A stretch of 64,000 nt of DNA, from NCBI GenBank assembly GCA_950295325.1, contig OX485809.1, positions 9,982,001-10,046,000 of the forward strand. The letters run 5' to 3'. The number at the start of each line of letters is the position of its first letter. Within the stretch, counting starts at the first letter, position 1. The notes under the pieces were generated by a model, which saw only the letters and a list, made by a program, of their open reading frames with translations, was not told the origin of the DNA and searched no databases. Position numbers and translations under genes: made by a program. Below are positions 25,505 to 36,315 of the stretch, piece by piece. The stretch is from Polytrichum commune (Eukaryota > Streptophyta > Polytrichopsida > Polytrichales > Polytrichaceae).

Positions 25505-25800
25505 GGTAATCGTTTTATTGGAACCGATTATTGGTGCAGAACCGGTTCTGCACTGATGACCGGTTCCAATAAAACGATTACCGGACGTCACCAGTTGGCC
25601 GCTTTGTTGAGCCGCGCAGGTGACCTAAACAGTGGGTCACATGTCGTCTGTCTATATTAAGTGATTTTGTAATCTGTCTATATCCGATTTAGATGATCAT
25701 AACCGGTTGGGATGTCGAGGTTATCATCTGCAAACCTGTGTGCTCAGAGCCAATCGTGTAGTGCCACCTCAGCGAAACAAAGCGGCCAACCGGTTACGTT
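25505..25800. mobile_element. Double-hairpin foldback element (copy A)
   Basis: At the left, GTAATCGTTTTATTGGAACC is followed within about 50 bp by its complement, forming one long hairpin. Next come AGTTGGCCGCTTTGTTGAGC and, about 180 bp on, AACAAAGCGGCCAACCGGTT, a second, wider inverted repeat. Copies at 28282 and 38116 are the same in reverse orientation. Non-coding. Confidence 0.75.
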
Positions 25801-26427
25801 AAGTTCTTGCTACCGTAGTTTCCTAGTAGCTTGGGTAGGAAATATAAAATAGAAGGGTGCCTAAATTTCTAGGAAATTGTTGACATGACTTGCCTAATTT
25901 TTTAAAGAAAAAATACTAGATCAAATGGCCCAAATCACAGAAGCTCAAACTCACATGTGTTGTAATCCAATAAATGAGCTTTTAGGTATCTGATTCAACA
26001 TGTTTAAACATACATCGGAAAGTCTTTCATAAGCATTTTGTCTCGCCATTCTAGCACTTCTAACCCACAGTCTTTCACAGATTCAATATATCTCTCACAC
26101 ATCACCGACCATGTCACATACTCACTTTTAGCACGAAATTGCGTGTGTTGCATAGCCCTCACTAAGCGCTTTCCGGCGAGCTAGGGGTGTCCATAGTAAC
26201 ACCCGCCGCGTTGATGTGCGTCGAGTCCAAATATCAATTGTTAAACAAGTGTAAACTGTTCTTTGACTCGGTAGCTCATCATCAACAACATTTACATCGA
26301 ATTTGGCAACATTCCAGTTCGTTAGGCTAAGTTTGAGAGAAATTCCACCAAATGCAGCCTTTGTTTCGTAACGCAATTTATGTCCAAACGTAACTTTTAT
26401 TTTGAAACGGAGGGAGTAAGAGTTTGG

Positions 26428-27230
26428 GGTAACAAATGGGAGCTTCGGAGGTGAAGGTAAACACTTAGGATAAAACCAACCACCTTTGATAAAAATAAAG
26501 TAAAAAATCAACAACAACCGTTCAAACAAAAACCATAAGAGACACTTGGATGAACACTTACCTCATTTCAATTGTATTTTGCAACTACCCAACGTAGATA
26601 AACTATTTCCCAGGTGGCCTAACAGTTGTGCTCACTTCAATCATACGAGTATAGGGTAACTACACCAAATATGATATTTAGTGTTTGATTAGATTTAGTG
26701 TTTTACCACCCTACTATGCTCAACACTAATTTTCAATTCTTTGATAATTAGTGTTAGACATAAATGTGCCGCCGCCGCCGCCGCCTTCCTTGTTGCCACC
26801 TCTTTCCTGGAAACAATCAATCGCCTTCCTTGTTGCCACCTCTTTCCTACTAAACACTAAATTCGTGCATGTAACTTTCACATATTACCATAGATGATAT
26901 TTAGTGTTTGAGTTTACATTTAATGTTTTTTACTTTCATAGGGTTAGTGATATACAGTGTAGTGTTTGTATTTAGTGTATCTAACACTAAATATCATATT
27001 TAGTGTAGTGGGAGCTTCGGAGGCGAAGGTAAGCGTTCAGGGTAAAACCACCCACCTTTGATAAAAAAAAACCAGTAACAACCATTCAAACAAAAACCGT
27101 AAGAGAAACCCGGACGAACACCTAACTCAATATTTCAATTGCATTTTGCAAGTACCCGAGTTTCATAAATCGTTTCCCAGGTCGCCTACCTGTTGGGCTC
27201 ACTTTAATGAATCATTAGGCAAAGACCCCC
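26428..27230. repeat. Direct repeat of about 220 bp on both sides of a CACTA-like MITE
   Basis: 26428-26648 and 27010-27230 share GGGAGCTTCGGAGG, CCACCTTTGATAAAAA, CAACCATTCAAACAAAAACC and TTTCCCAGGT blocks in the same order. They flank the MITE at 26659-27010. The right copy begins exactly at the MITE end, so a duplication that took in the MITE, or repair at its excision or insertion, is likely. Confidence 0.78.
26659..27010 (+). mobile_element. CACTA-like MITE, core A (copy 4, duplicated-core subtype)
   Basis: It begins CTACACCAAATATG and ends ATATTTAGTGTAGTG. It is longer (352 bp) because the CCTTCCTTGTTGCCACCTC block is present twice, separated by GGAAACAATCAATCG. The same derived duplication is in the copy at 49072. 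This copy lies between two direct repeats of about 220 bp. Confidence 0.8.
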
Positions 27231-28080
27231 CCCCCCCCTCCCCCGAGAGACAAAACCCGGGCGATGATAAGGTGGCGTGTGTAACAGTAGCATTGGTGGG
27301 GGTGGGTTATGTATGCATGTGTAGAGCAGCAGCAGCAGCAACGGCAATGCCCATAAAAGGAATTGGTTGGTGGTGGTGCTGCTGCTGTTATGTATGTGGC
27401 TTCAAATAGGTAAGGGTAGGGGAGTTAGAGTAGAGTGCTCCCCCCCTCCCTCTTCAATAGGCGCGCGCGACAGACCCAGATGATGAGCGCAAATTATCAA
27501 GTGTCCTTGCCACCCCAACATAAAGACAGTGAGCGAGTGCCCGCCCGCCCGCCCGCCCGCCTCCTCACCGGGCAGGGGCCGGGCAGGGGGGGGTTTGGAG
27601 GTAGAAAGCCCAATACTAGCTGCTGCTGCTGCTGCAGCACATGGGCCTGTCTTCGGCCTCCTCACCGGGCAGGGGTTGGGCAGGGGCCGGGCAGGGGGAA
27701 GTTACGAAGGTAGAAAGCCTAATACTAGCTGCTGCTGCTGCTGCTGCTGCTGCACATGGGCCTGTCTTCGGTCTCCATCATCACCCCCTCCCCCCCAGTT
27801 TCATGCACCATATCATACTGTATCTCCCCCTCCTCATCCACTATCATATCATACTGAATGACGACGAGGGGAGTCCTCGTGAACGGCGTCCCCCCCCCCC
27901 CCTTCCCCTTTTGAAAGCGGTTACTTATTCGCCTTAATAAATACCTATACTCATACAAAAAGAATATATGTAACTCCGGTGGTGTTGGTGGTGGTGGTGG
28001 TGTTGTTGTTGTTGTTGTTGTTGGTGCAGGGACTCGAGGAGGTGCTCGACTACTCCGACTCCCTCCGTGTGTCATGATGG
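27140..28080. other. GC-rich, microsatellite-rich island without a recognisable gene
   Basis: It holds CTG/CAG runs (27377-27386, 27621-27634, 27730-27752), CCCG-type repeats (27540-27560), two C runs of 13 (27226-27238, 27890-27902) and GGT/GTT repeats (27980-28023). Several overlapping frames on both strands are open only because of these repeats. A promoter or CpG-rich remnant is possible; no exon could be supported. Confidence 0.5.
27546..27772. repeat. Tandem duplication, unit about 115 bp, with a CTG tract
   Basis: Two units each contain CCTCCTCACCGGGCAGGGG, GGTAGAAAGC, AATACTAGCTG, a CTG run and CACATGGGCCTGTCTTCGG. The CTG run is longer in the second unit. Confidence 0.8.
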
Positions 28081-28159
28081 ACGCTAGCTAGCATAGCCGA
28101 CCATTATTCCTTGTGTGAGGGGTGCGGCAATGAACACGAGTTGCAAATGACTTTGGAGG

Positions 28160-28649
28160 CTTCAAGAGATTGACCCATCGTTTTAGCATCATTTTAGAGG
28201 AGTTTATGGATGGAATATACCTCAGATTAATGAAGCAAACCCAAACGGTGTCGACATGGAACCGGTTGGACTTGGAAACTTAACCGGTTGGCCGCTTTGT
28301 TTCGCCGAGGTGGCACTACACGATTGGCTCTAAGCACACAGGTTTGCAGATGATAACCTCGACATCCCAGCCGGTTATGATCATCTAAATCGGATATAGA
28401 CAGATTACGACAGGTGACCCACTGTTTAGGTCACCTGCGCGGCTCAACAAAGTGGCCAACCGGTTACGTCCAGTAATCGTTTTATTGGAACCGGTCATCA
28501 GTGCAGAACAGGTTCTGTCCAGCTGGCTCGCCCTCGCGGGCTCACCACCTTGACAAAACCGGTTCTGCACCGATAACCTTTCCAATAAAACGATTACCTA
28601 ATACATGAGGCTCTCGACTGGTTCTGCTCAAAATCCTTCCCGAACACTG
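28160..28649 (-). mobile_element. hAT-like MITE (CCGGTT family), interrupted by a foldback element
   Basis: Family homology runs from the ATTTTAGAGGA block at 28190 to the GGACTTGGAAAC block at about 28279. It resumes after a 322-bp foldback insertion at CTCGACTGG (28612) and ends CCCGAACACTG at 28649. The left end is missing. Confidence 0.65.
28282..28603. mobile_element. Double-hairpin foldback element (copy B, inside a hAT-like MITE)
   Basis: AACCGGTTGGCCGCTTTGTT opens it and CGATTACCTAATACAT closes it. The terminal hairpin is enlarged by about 45 bp of GC-rich extra loop (GTCCAGCTGGCTCGCCC) not in the other copies. It splits a CCGGTT-family hAT-like element between about 28281 and 28604. 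Confidence 0.72.
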
Positions 28650-30117
28650 GTATGCGGGTGTGGTTCGGTTCGGTTTGGGTGTGTTCTCCAACTTCCACAT
28701 ATTAAGTTTACGAAAACGAAAACGAAACTCGTGGTGCATTAGCAAATCTGCGATGAAGCATACGGTGAAAACCCGGATTGGAGCTCGGACGTCTCGTGAT
28801 TCGGTTGTGGTCGTCGGAAGTGCATGTGTTGTTGGTTTCTGAGGTGGATACAAAGGTCTCCCCTTCCCAGTTGCGTTCATTGTTGGGTGTAGAGTGGTTG
28901 TTAATATTCGAAGAAGATGTAGTCTAGTCTCTTTTGAAACACGTGTCTTTATGATGTTTGCTTTGTGGTCCTCACCTAACCACATACCCATCGAATATAG
29001 GGTCATGTTAAGAAGAGGAACCAAATAACACCCGCATACCTCACATATTACCCCCCCCCCCCTGCACGCCAAATCGTTCATTGGGTTGGCCTCGTTTCAC
29101 GACCCCCTCTTGCTTTTCCCTCACTTTTAAGTGGAAATCTGGCATCGAGCCTCACACGCTGCACCATTTCTAGGGATAGAAGATTATGTCAATTTTGGTT
29201 ATGGAAATGATGTTGGAAAATGAAGCACACTTTGTGTTAGGTAATCTCGAGTCTTTCTTTCCCAATCGGACCATCAAATTTGATAAAGCCTCTATCTTAC
29301 CAAGGCCAACGCACTCCGTTACTTTAAAGAATGAGCCTTTTTGACACCATGTTGATGTACTTCTAATCTCATACACCTTTTGGCTTCCTTGACTTTGGAA
29401 TCAATTTCATTTCATTCGCCAAGTGTCGACCACACTAGCTACACTACATAGTCTTATTAATGTCGGTGAAAAATTAGAGTGCTTCAAGAAATTAACGTGG
29501 GTCACCCTAATTGTCTAGCTAGGGTGGACATAACGTGGGTCCAAAACTCCAGCTCTTCCCCTCAATTCTTCTTCAGGCTTCCATGGAACACCTTACGTAG
29601 AGTTGAAGGTCACTTTGCATTCGAAGCAACATAAAAGAAAAATATTCACCCACATCAATTCCCTAGAAAACCAGTCAATGAGGCTCACTTTAATTTTAAA
29701 CTAGAGATCTGGTGTAAGTAGGAAATGGGCTTTAAATAAGGAGATTTGATGTGGGTTCTAGAGAAAAACCACGGTCCACAAAAATAGGAGTATTTAGTGT
29801 AATTATAAACACCCACACTTTCAAATTTGAGTGGAGTATAAAAATAGCACTAAATTTTGGTCTCTAAACCAAATGATGCATTCCAATGTGCACTGAAGAA
29901 GACATTTCAATGTTCAAAATTGGGTGTATTGTGAAGTTGATTTATGTATAGAATTGTACATGTGTGTGCGAGAGATTTTCTAGCACCATTGTCATAGGTG
30001 TACATCATACCAAAGCACTTGACAGGAGATATTGCCTTGTTCAAAATAAAGCCATGTACTATGAAGTCAATTGTTGTGAATATCATGTCATGTGGAACCA
30101 ATGTTGTCATTGGTGAG
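28650..30117. other. Gene-free sequence
   Basis: It holds a repeat D piece (28930-29010) and a 12-C run (29051-29062). The 179-codon minus frame 28542-29081 spans a foldback end and repeat D and is not credible as a gene. Confidence 0.35.
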
Positions 30118-30720
30118 CATCATACCATGCCACTTGTCATGTTCACACCTTCGTTGATATATGTATCATGCCGAGTCATGCAACACACATCATGCCCACT
30201 TTGTGGATTCGTTTACATGGACTTATTGTACATCCTCCACTCTAATTATGCTCAAGGCATTTGAAGACCGATATTGTCCGTTCTACTACTCACTCATCCA
30301 CATTGTTACAAAATAAACGGAATATAGCATTCAAAAGTAACTCATATGTCGTATTCATTGAGTATTCACCAATATCAACCAACATCAAATTGTCTTGGAC
30401 CTAGGTGTGAAGTTGGTCGAAGTTAACTAGTAGTATCAATCCATAACTATGTTACCCAGTTTGATATCACTCAATACACTTCAAAAATTACCGATACCCT
30501 TGTGAAATAAACCCAAGTTTTTTACTACATATTTTATTTCCAATATTGTAGATAATAAATGGAGTAGACTGCAACACTTTTAAAATTCCTCATGATTGAA
30601 GTGGTGTATTGTGATATAAACAAACTCACATGTGCATGATGTGTTGCATGGCATGGGCATGATTCGTATATTGATGAAGACACGACCATAACAAGTGGCA
30701 TGGTCCCGCTCATGTAATCC
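30118..30720. repeat. Inverted repeat, arms about 110 bp, spaced about 370 bp
   Basis: 30123-30235 (ACCATGCCACTTGT, ATCATGCC, CATGCAACACA) aligns with the complement of 30600-30712 at roughly 80% by eye. It could be an old TIR or MITE remnant; no TSD was found. The centre is AT-rich. Confidence 0.5.
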
Positions 30721-31898
30721 AAAATGAATAAATGGGATGACGACCACATTCCCCTTTTTGCATTTGATTTAAAAAAACAAATGTATTATGATTGATTACC
30801 CCCCCCCCCCCCACCCCACCCACGCCTGCGCACACACATGGAAGTGCTCAACCCACACAATGTTGGGAGATCATGTCCAAAGCTTCACCAAAATCGATAG
30901 GCTTTAACTTCCTTCACAAGAATGGCCGGCACATGGAATTCTATCCTCAAGCTTGCCCCAAGCCCATATCTCCATCTTCCATTATGTCCCCATGTTCGCA
31001 TAGTATTCCTTCATGCCCCCCGACTACAAGTGCCTCGACCCCAAAATTGATCCATATTGGCTGCTCATCAACCCACTTTATGGTATTTAGTGTCACCTAA
31101 ATTCAAAGTTAGGCATTGCTTTAACCCCTAACTTCCCAAGCAAGCCATTTCTAGTTGATGGATGATTTTTTTCCCTACATTAATCCTACCCAACTGTGAG
31201 CCCAAAATGGTGCCCACATGTGGTGATTAACTCTTCGAAACCAATTTTAGTTTGACTTTGATGTGTTATGACTATTCACAAAACATAAAAAGAGTGAAGT
31301 GTGGTGTGGATTTAAGTTTAGGCATTAGAATGTGTTGTGTAGTTAATTCAAGGTTTGATTTCAATAAGAGGATGCCTTGATTATGTGAGTAAGGGGTAAG
31401 GTGAGGCAAGGTGAGGTCCGCGGGTTAAATGCCCACTTTTGGATCCACTTTGGTAGTTTAGGAAGAAGGAGCTTGGTGGATGGGGATTAGTCCCTACTTT
31501 GGAGGAGAGGGTTAAAGGATTGTGATTGGAGGTGCTAATCCTCCCACCCTATCCTCACCTCTCTCTCCCTCTCTCCCTCTCTCCCTCTTTGCTACTTAAG
31601 GTGTTCTTTCTCTCATTTGCAACTCTCTCCATCAAGCGCTCTCAAGGGGAGCAAGCTCTTAAAGAGCTTGAGCACGTGTGTGTGACATTAGTTTTTAGTA
31701 GAGTTGATTAATTAAGCTCTCTCTCAAGGCCCCAAGTGAGGGAGCTCTTGAGCTTAAGGTTGCATGTAGTGATTAGGTGTTAGTTAGTTAAAGTAGTGTG
31801 TTAGATTAGCGCATGACTTAGCATCAAAAGAAAGAAAAGAGAGGAAGAATTAGAACCTTGATGATGGGATGGGAGAGGTTGTATTAAGGGTAGCCAAG

Positions 31899-32365
31899 AC
31901 TAAGGTGAGGAGCGACTGCTGGAGGGATTCGGCTGGGCCTAAGGCCAACCAGCTTAGCTGCTGGACTAAGGTGAGGATTTAACTGCTGGAGGGATTCGGC
32001 TGGACCTAAGGCCAACCAGCTTAGCTACTGGACTAAGGTGAGGAGCGACTGCTGGAGGGATTCGGCTGGGCCTAAGGCCAACCAGCTTAGCTGCTGGACT
32101 AAGGTGAGGATTTACCTGCTGGAGGGATTCGGCTGGGCCTAAGGCCAACCAGCTTAGCTGCTGGACTAGGTGAGGAGCGACTGCTGGAGGGATTCGGCTG
32201 GCCTAAGGCCAACCAGCTTAGCTGCTGGACTAAGGTGAGGATTTAACTGCTGGAGGGATTCGGCTGGGCCTAAGGCCTCACCCGCTTAGTTGCTGGACTA
32301 AGGTGAGGAGCGACTGCTGGAGGGATTCGGCTGGGGCCTAAGGCCTAAGAAGCTTGGCTGCGGGA
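31899..32365. repeat. Minisatellite, seven units of 65-67 bp, alternating two monomer types
   Basis: CTGCTGGAGGGATTCGGCTG recurs at 31916, 31983, 32049, 32116, 32181, 32247 and 32314. The short linker before it alternates between AGCGA and ATTTA(A/C) types, so the true period is a dimer of about 132 bp. The last two units have drifted in the CCAACCAGC part. The 1-2 bp length changes break any reading frame across the array, arguing against a coding repeat. Confidence 0.88.
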
Positions 32366-32377
32366 AGATAATTTGGC

Positions 32378-32794
32378 TTGGGCCTAAGTATTTCATTAGC
32401 TCTAATTAGTCAACCTACTAGGGGGGTTGTAGTTAGGATAGTCCTTTTAGGATTGATAGACCATGATAGATTATTGCATGCCATCTTGGCTTTAGGTAGA
32501 GTTGGATTTACTAGGAAAGTAGAAGTGTGTGGGACTTTCAAATGTGTGGATGGTTACCCATTGAAGCAAGTGTTTTTAAACACTCGTACCTTTGGTTGGA
32601 ATATAATACGTGCACAATCAATGGGAATTGTGGAGGATCCTAGCAAGGACAAGATAAAGGAAGTAAAAATCAAGAAGTCTAGAGGGATCTCTTTAAGGGC
32701 ATGCGTGGCCAAGGCCGCGGGTTGGACCCTTGAAAAATCGAATTCCACTACGAGCAACGATGCTCACAATAATAAAGCAAAGGAGTTAAGATGA
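32378..32794 (+). other. Unrecognised open frame after the minisatellite
   Basis: A 138-codon frame without a near-start ATG follows the array. Its second half (from about 32650) is basic and then Ser/Thr/Asn-rich (KDKIKEVKIKK, TTSNDAHNN). I recognise no domain. Upstream, 31500-31800 is CT-rich (CTCTCTCCCTCT repeats) and could be a promoter or 5' leader. Coding status is doubtful. Confidence 0.15.
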
Positions 32795-32894
32795 AGTTAG
32801 TGCCTTGAACATGAGAGCCATATAGCAATTCATGTTATGGTATTAGGAATTGAATGTGATTCTCAAAGCCATCACCCGGACTAGGACGCCTAAG

Positions 32895-33990
32895 GGTGGT
32901 GGATTTGGCCTCACACCAACTCATTCATCAGCCATCAAATAGCTTTGAACATCAAGCCAACATGGATATCAACCCATAAACTCATGTCCCATGCAACTTG
33001 GAGATGATTACAATGTCAAAGTGGGAAGTGGTCATGTTTTTGTTGTGTCAGGAGCCCATGTGAGGGTGTTGACTTTGATCAATGTTTGTCACTTCAATGC
33101 AAACTTTGCATGAACATCAAAGATGCTTATTTTGGTGAAAGTGCAATATATTTTGATGTTCATGTAAAAATGGCATTTTGTGCTCACCTGGACTATCCAC
33201 TATAACGTTTTGACACTCTCTGTTTTTTAAGGAATTCTTTGCACATATGTGTTTAGAAATATGGGAAGGTTTACATACTCCAAATGCAAGGTGGCTAGCA
33301 TGTGATGGTTTGCAGATTTTGGCATGAGAATTTATGGAGGTGCCTCGGGGGGGGGTAGTCATTGGTTGGAGTAGCAATACACGTGTGAACAAATGATAGG
33401 GTATTTAAAAAACATGGGAGCAAAAAATTATAATTGGGCTTAAGAGTAATATAGGGTATCAAAAATGGCATTGGACATCTTTAAAGTACTATAGGGTATG
33501 GAATAATAGGTAATTTGGAATCAGAAGTAATGCAAGCCATTTTTCTATTAACCCAAAGTAGAAATTTACATAATGATAGCATGTGAAAAAAAGAAGAGAA
33601 TTGAAAGTAATACCCCCCTATAAAATAGTGGTTGTTCGCACCTATATCCTTAACTTTTTAACACACTGCCCCCCCCCCCCCCCGAGGGAGGTGCTCAAGT
33701 ATTGCGTTGTTCCCATCTAATGGATCACACAAGCATTCCACTCATTTTCTAGGTAGATTTGATTAGTCAAATTCTTTTTGGGAGGGTAAAACATGGCATT
33801 TTATTGTGCATCACTTTCTTCAATTGCTATAATATAAAAATATCAAGGGTCATGCCCATTCCCCCCCCCCCCCAAAGTAGCGCATCTCCCATGTTTCAAG
33901 ACCCTACGAATAAACGCCATTTTAACCTCAAAACTTGCCCATAAAAATTCCACAACCAACATTGAGTGAAATGCATTCAAAACAACCCCT
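32895..33990 (+). repeat. Long dispersed repeat with decayed coding-like content (copy 1, interrupted by the G-tract transposon)
   Basis: It aligns with the complement of 46590-47290: GTGGGAAGTGGTCATGTTT, CATGTGAGGGTGTTGACT and ATTTTATTGTGCATCAC blocks occur in the same order. Translated pieces of the two copies agree (FDVHVKMAF versus FDVHIKMAF; EFMEVLKYCVVPI versus EFVEVLNC-VVPI), but each has many stops. A gene or transposon ORF once lay here; I cannot name it. Confidence 0.65.
33344..33686. mobile_element. G-tract TIR transposon copy 4 (343 bp, 8-bp TSD, paralogous empty site)
   Basis: The left end is CTCGGGGGGGGG and the right end is a 15-C tract plus GAG, flanked by GGAGGTGC on both sides (33336-33343, 33687-33694). 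It interrupts a long repeat whose other copy, on the opposite strand at 46590-47290, has the uninterrupted target with a single GCACCTCC at 46899-46906. That empty site shows the insertion directly. It is the close sister of the copy at 17504-17852. Confidence 0.92.
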
Positions 33991-34137
33991 TCCATAAACC
34001 CAATGAGGAATTTTCTTTTTTGTACTTGTTCAGATAAAACTTAGATGTTTGAGAAGAGCATGTGTAATTTGTGATGATAAGGGTTCTTTGGACGCCAAGC
34101 ACTTAGGATTTGGGCAACCACTTAGGATTTCAAGGAT

Positions 34138-34310
34138 CCAAGAGCCCCCCCCCCCCCCCCCACCGCAAGGTAGACAGTAAAGCTCACCCTGCATCAAGGA
34201 GATTCTTGAGCACAGTATGACCAATGGGCTCAAATTCACGTCAGATTGCCCAACGTTGGTTTATCTTTATCTTTATCTTTATCTTTATCTTTATCTTTAT
34301 CTTTACAAGG
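34138..34310. repeat. Dispersed repeat with a 17-C run and a CTTTAT microsatellite
   Basis: The paralogue of 19572-19705. Where that copy has CCCACCCACTGC, this one has 17 C (34145-34161). Where that copy has TTTA units, this one has about eight CTTTAT units (34260-34305). This shows the element carries two unstable sites. Confidence 0.68.
34260..34305. repeat. CTTTAT hexanucleotide microsatellite
   Basis: About eight perfect units at the end of the dispersed repeat 34138-34310. Confidence 0.9.
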
Positions 34311-34574
34311 ATTGTGATAACATCGAGCATTTGTTAACAAGGTAGTCTTACAAGGGTTGTTAAGTTGGATTCTAGGAGAACCTGAGATCCTTGGTAAATA
34401 AGAGTACTTTGACCCTATATTTGGTAACCTTTGATTACCTATGAACATCGGGCCCTTGTTTTTCCAACATGGTATATTACATCTATATACACACATGTGA
34501 CCCTAGAGAAAATATATGACCCAACAACAAATATATACAAGTGTATCAAAAACCAAACACACAAAAATTGCATA

Positions 34575-34978
34575 GTACATTTGACATTGTATGTAGTATC
34601 ATGTGATATTCTATGGCATTGTAGCAACTTTTCTAACGACACTTCCTATGAATAAGTCTACAAATGTTGTCATCATAACTTACTTTTAGTTCATCCAAAT
34701 GTTAATTCTTGAGGAAAAAATATTTGGTGCGTTATGTTTCCTTTTTTTTTGAGAATGGACTGTTGTCACGGATGATTTAATTTTGGATGGAAAATCACAT
34801 AGTGAGTGGCACTTTTGCAACATCGTAAATCTATAATGACCACAATTTTTTTACAAGGAATGCCAAATACTGTTGAAATTACATTAAGTGTTGGTGACAC
34901 TTAAAAAGTGGTTTACAGTCAGTATCAAGCAAGACAACTAGAATTGGTGACACTAACTACAATATTTAGTGTAGTGAG
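34575..34978 (-). mobile_element. CACTA-like MITE, core B
   Basis: The right end AATATTTAGTGTAGTG is intact; the left end near GTACATTTGACATTGTATG is decayed. Interior blocks GTTGGTGACACT, CAAGACAACTAGAATTGGTG and TTTTGGATGG align with the copy at 37274. Confidence 0.6.
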
Positions 34979-35311
34979 AGCTATGTGGGACTACATACAT
35001 GCATGCTCATTGACCACACTTAATTTCAAAAGGGCCCCCAAACAAGCCAATGGCCATAAACTTCAAAATAATTGAATCATGTTCATTTTTAGTTTTGTAG
35101 CCACCTTTAGTAGTTCACATGCAAAACTTTGGAATGTGTGGCCACACTAAACATTCAATTTTAGTGTGGTCTACACTATCAAACATCCACCCACACTAAT
35201 TGTCTTGTAACTAGTAATCACAAGTTGCAACACAAGCTAGAAAAAAACTAGAAGGGAAGGAAGGTATAGAATAGTGAGTGTGGGGGCAAAGGGACGCGTG
35301 GATATAACTTA

Positions 35312-36315
35312 GGGCCACTTCACACTCGGGACTGAGAGCCCGTGACCATTACGCTTCAAGCACTCTCATTGGTGGAAAAGGCGGAGCCGGTCCAAGTTCG
35401 CCGCTTCACACTACGCTTGAGGGACCAACAGAGTATGTGAATGCAAGATGGATGTAAAGTCTACATGGATTCCTACATGGCATCGAAATGGATCATGTTT
35501 CACGGTCACTCGGACTATTTTCAAAAACCACCTCTTGGAGGTAGGCCTAAGGGTCACTTCACACACAAGCCAAGAGCCGTGACTCTGAAATTGTGAGAGC
35601 CCAAAAGAAAGTGTGCAAGGCCGTCCTAAGAAACCTCCAAAATCATGTAGTGTGGTCACGGACCCTCAAGCGTAGTGTGAAGTCATATGTGACCGGGCCC
35701 TCAACCAGATGCTATTTCAATGAATTTCTACTCATGCGGGTCCTCGCACATGATAAAATAGAATAAACCAACGGTTGTGAGCGTTCGAAGTGCCATGGTC
35801 TCCCGGTTTTGTGTTAGGCCTACCTCGAAGAGGTGGTTTTTGAAAATAGTCCAAGTGACCATGAAACATGATCCATTTGATGCCATGTAGGAATCCATGT
35901 AGACTTTACATCCATCTTGCATTCACATACTCCGTTGGTCCCTCAAGCGTAGTGTGAAGTGAACTTGGACCGGCTCCACCTTTTCCACCCATGAGAGTGC
36001 TTGAAGTGTTCTGGTCACGGGTTCTCAGTCTCGTGTGTGAAGTGGCTCTAACACAAAATTGGAAGACCATGGCACTCCAACCACTCACAACCGTTGATTT
36101 ATTCCATTTCATCATGTGCGAGAATCCGCATGAATAGAAATTCATTGAAAGAGCATTTGGTTGAGGGCCCGGTCACATATGACTTCACACTACAGTTGAG
36201 GGCCCGTGACCACATTGCATGAGCTTGGAGGTGTCTTGGGAGGGCCTTTGGAGACTTCATGTTGGGCTCTCACAACTTCATGGTCATGGCTCTTGGCTTG
36301 TGTGTGAAGTGGTCC
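35312..36315. mobile_element. PIF/Harbinger-like MITE (GGGCCACTTCAC family), outer copy
   Basis: TIR GGGCCACTTCACACTCG on the left and GAAGTGGTCC on the right are flanked by TTA (35309-35311, 36316-36318). Without the nested element at 35551-36048 it is about 503 bp, the same length as the complete copy at 45558. It is non-coding. Several GTGACC and GGTCAC motifs repeat inside each arm. Confidence 0.82.
35551..36048. mobile_element. PIF/Harbinger-like MITE (GGGCCACTTCAC family), inner copy nested in a relative
   Basis: 498 bp with GGGTCACTTCACACACAAG and GTGTGTGAAGTGGCTC ends, flanked by TAA (35548-35550, 36049-36051). The uninterrupted target (GTAGGTCTAACACAAAA) is present in the related copy at about 44640-44660, so the nested insertion is shown by a paralogous empty site. 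Confidence 0.88.

Noticed and set aside
27226-27250. C run ending CCCCCGAG considered as a right end of a G-tract element
   Set aside because: No left end with a matching octamer was found within several kb.
27402-28075. Several overlapping 90-116-codon frames on both strands
   Set aside because: All are produced by CTG, CCCG and GGT simple repeats in a GC-rich patch.
28542-29081. 179-codon minus-strand frame
   Set aside because: It crosses the end of a foldback element and a dispersed repeat, and no domain is seen.
31899-32365. Repeats considered as a CRISPR-like or coding repeat array
   Set aside because: Units are contiguous without unique spacers, this is a plant nuclear context, and unit lengths of 65-67 bp break the reading frame.
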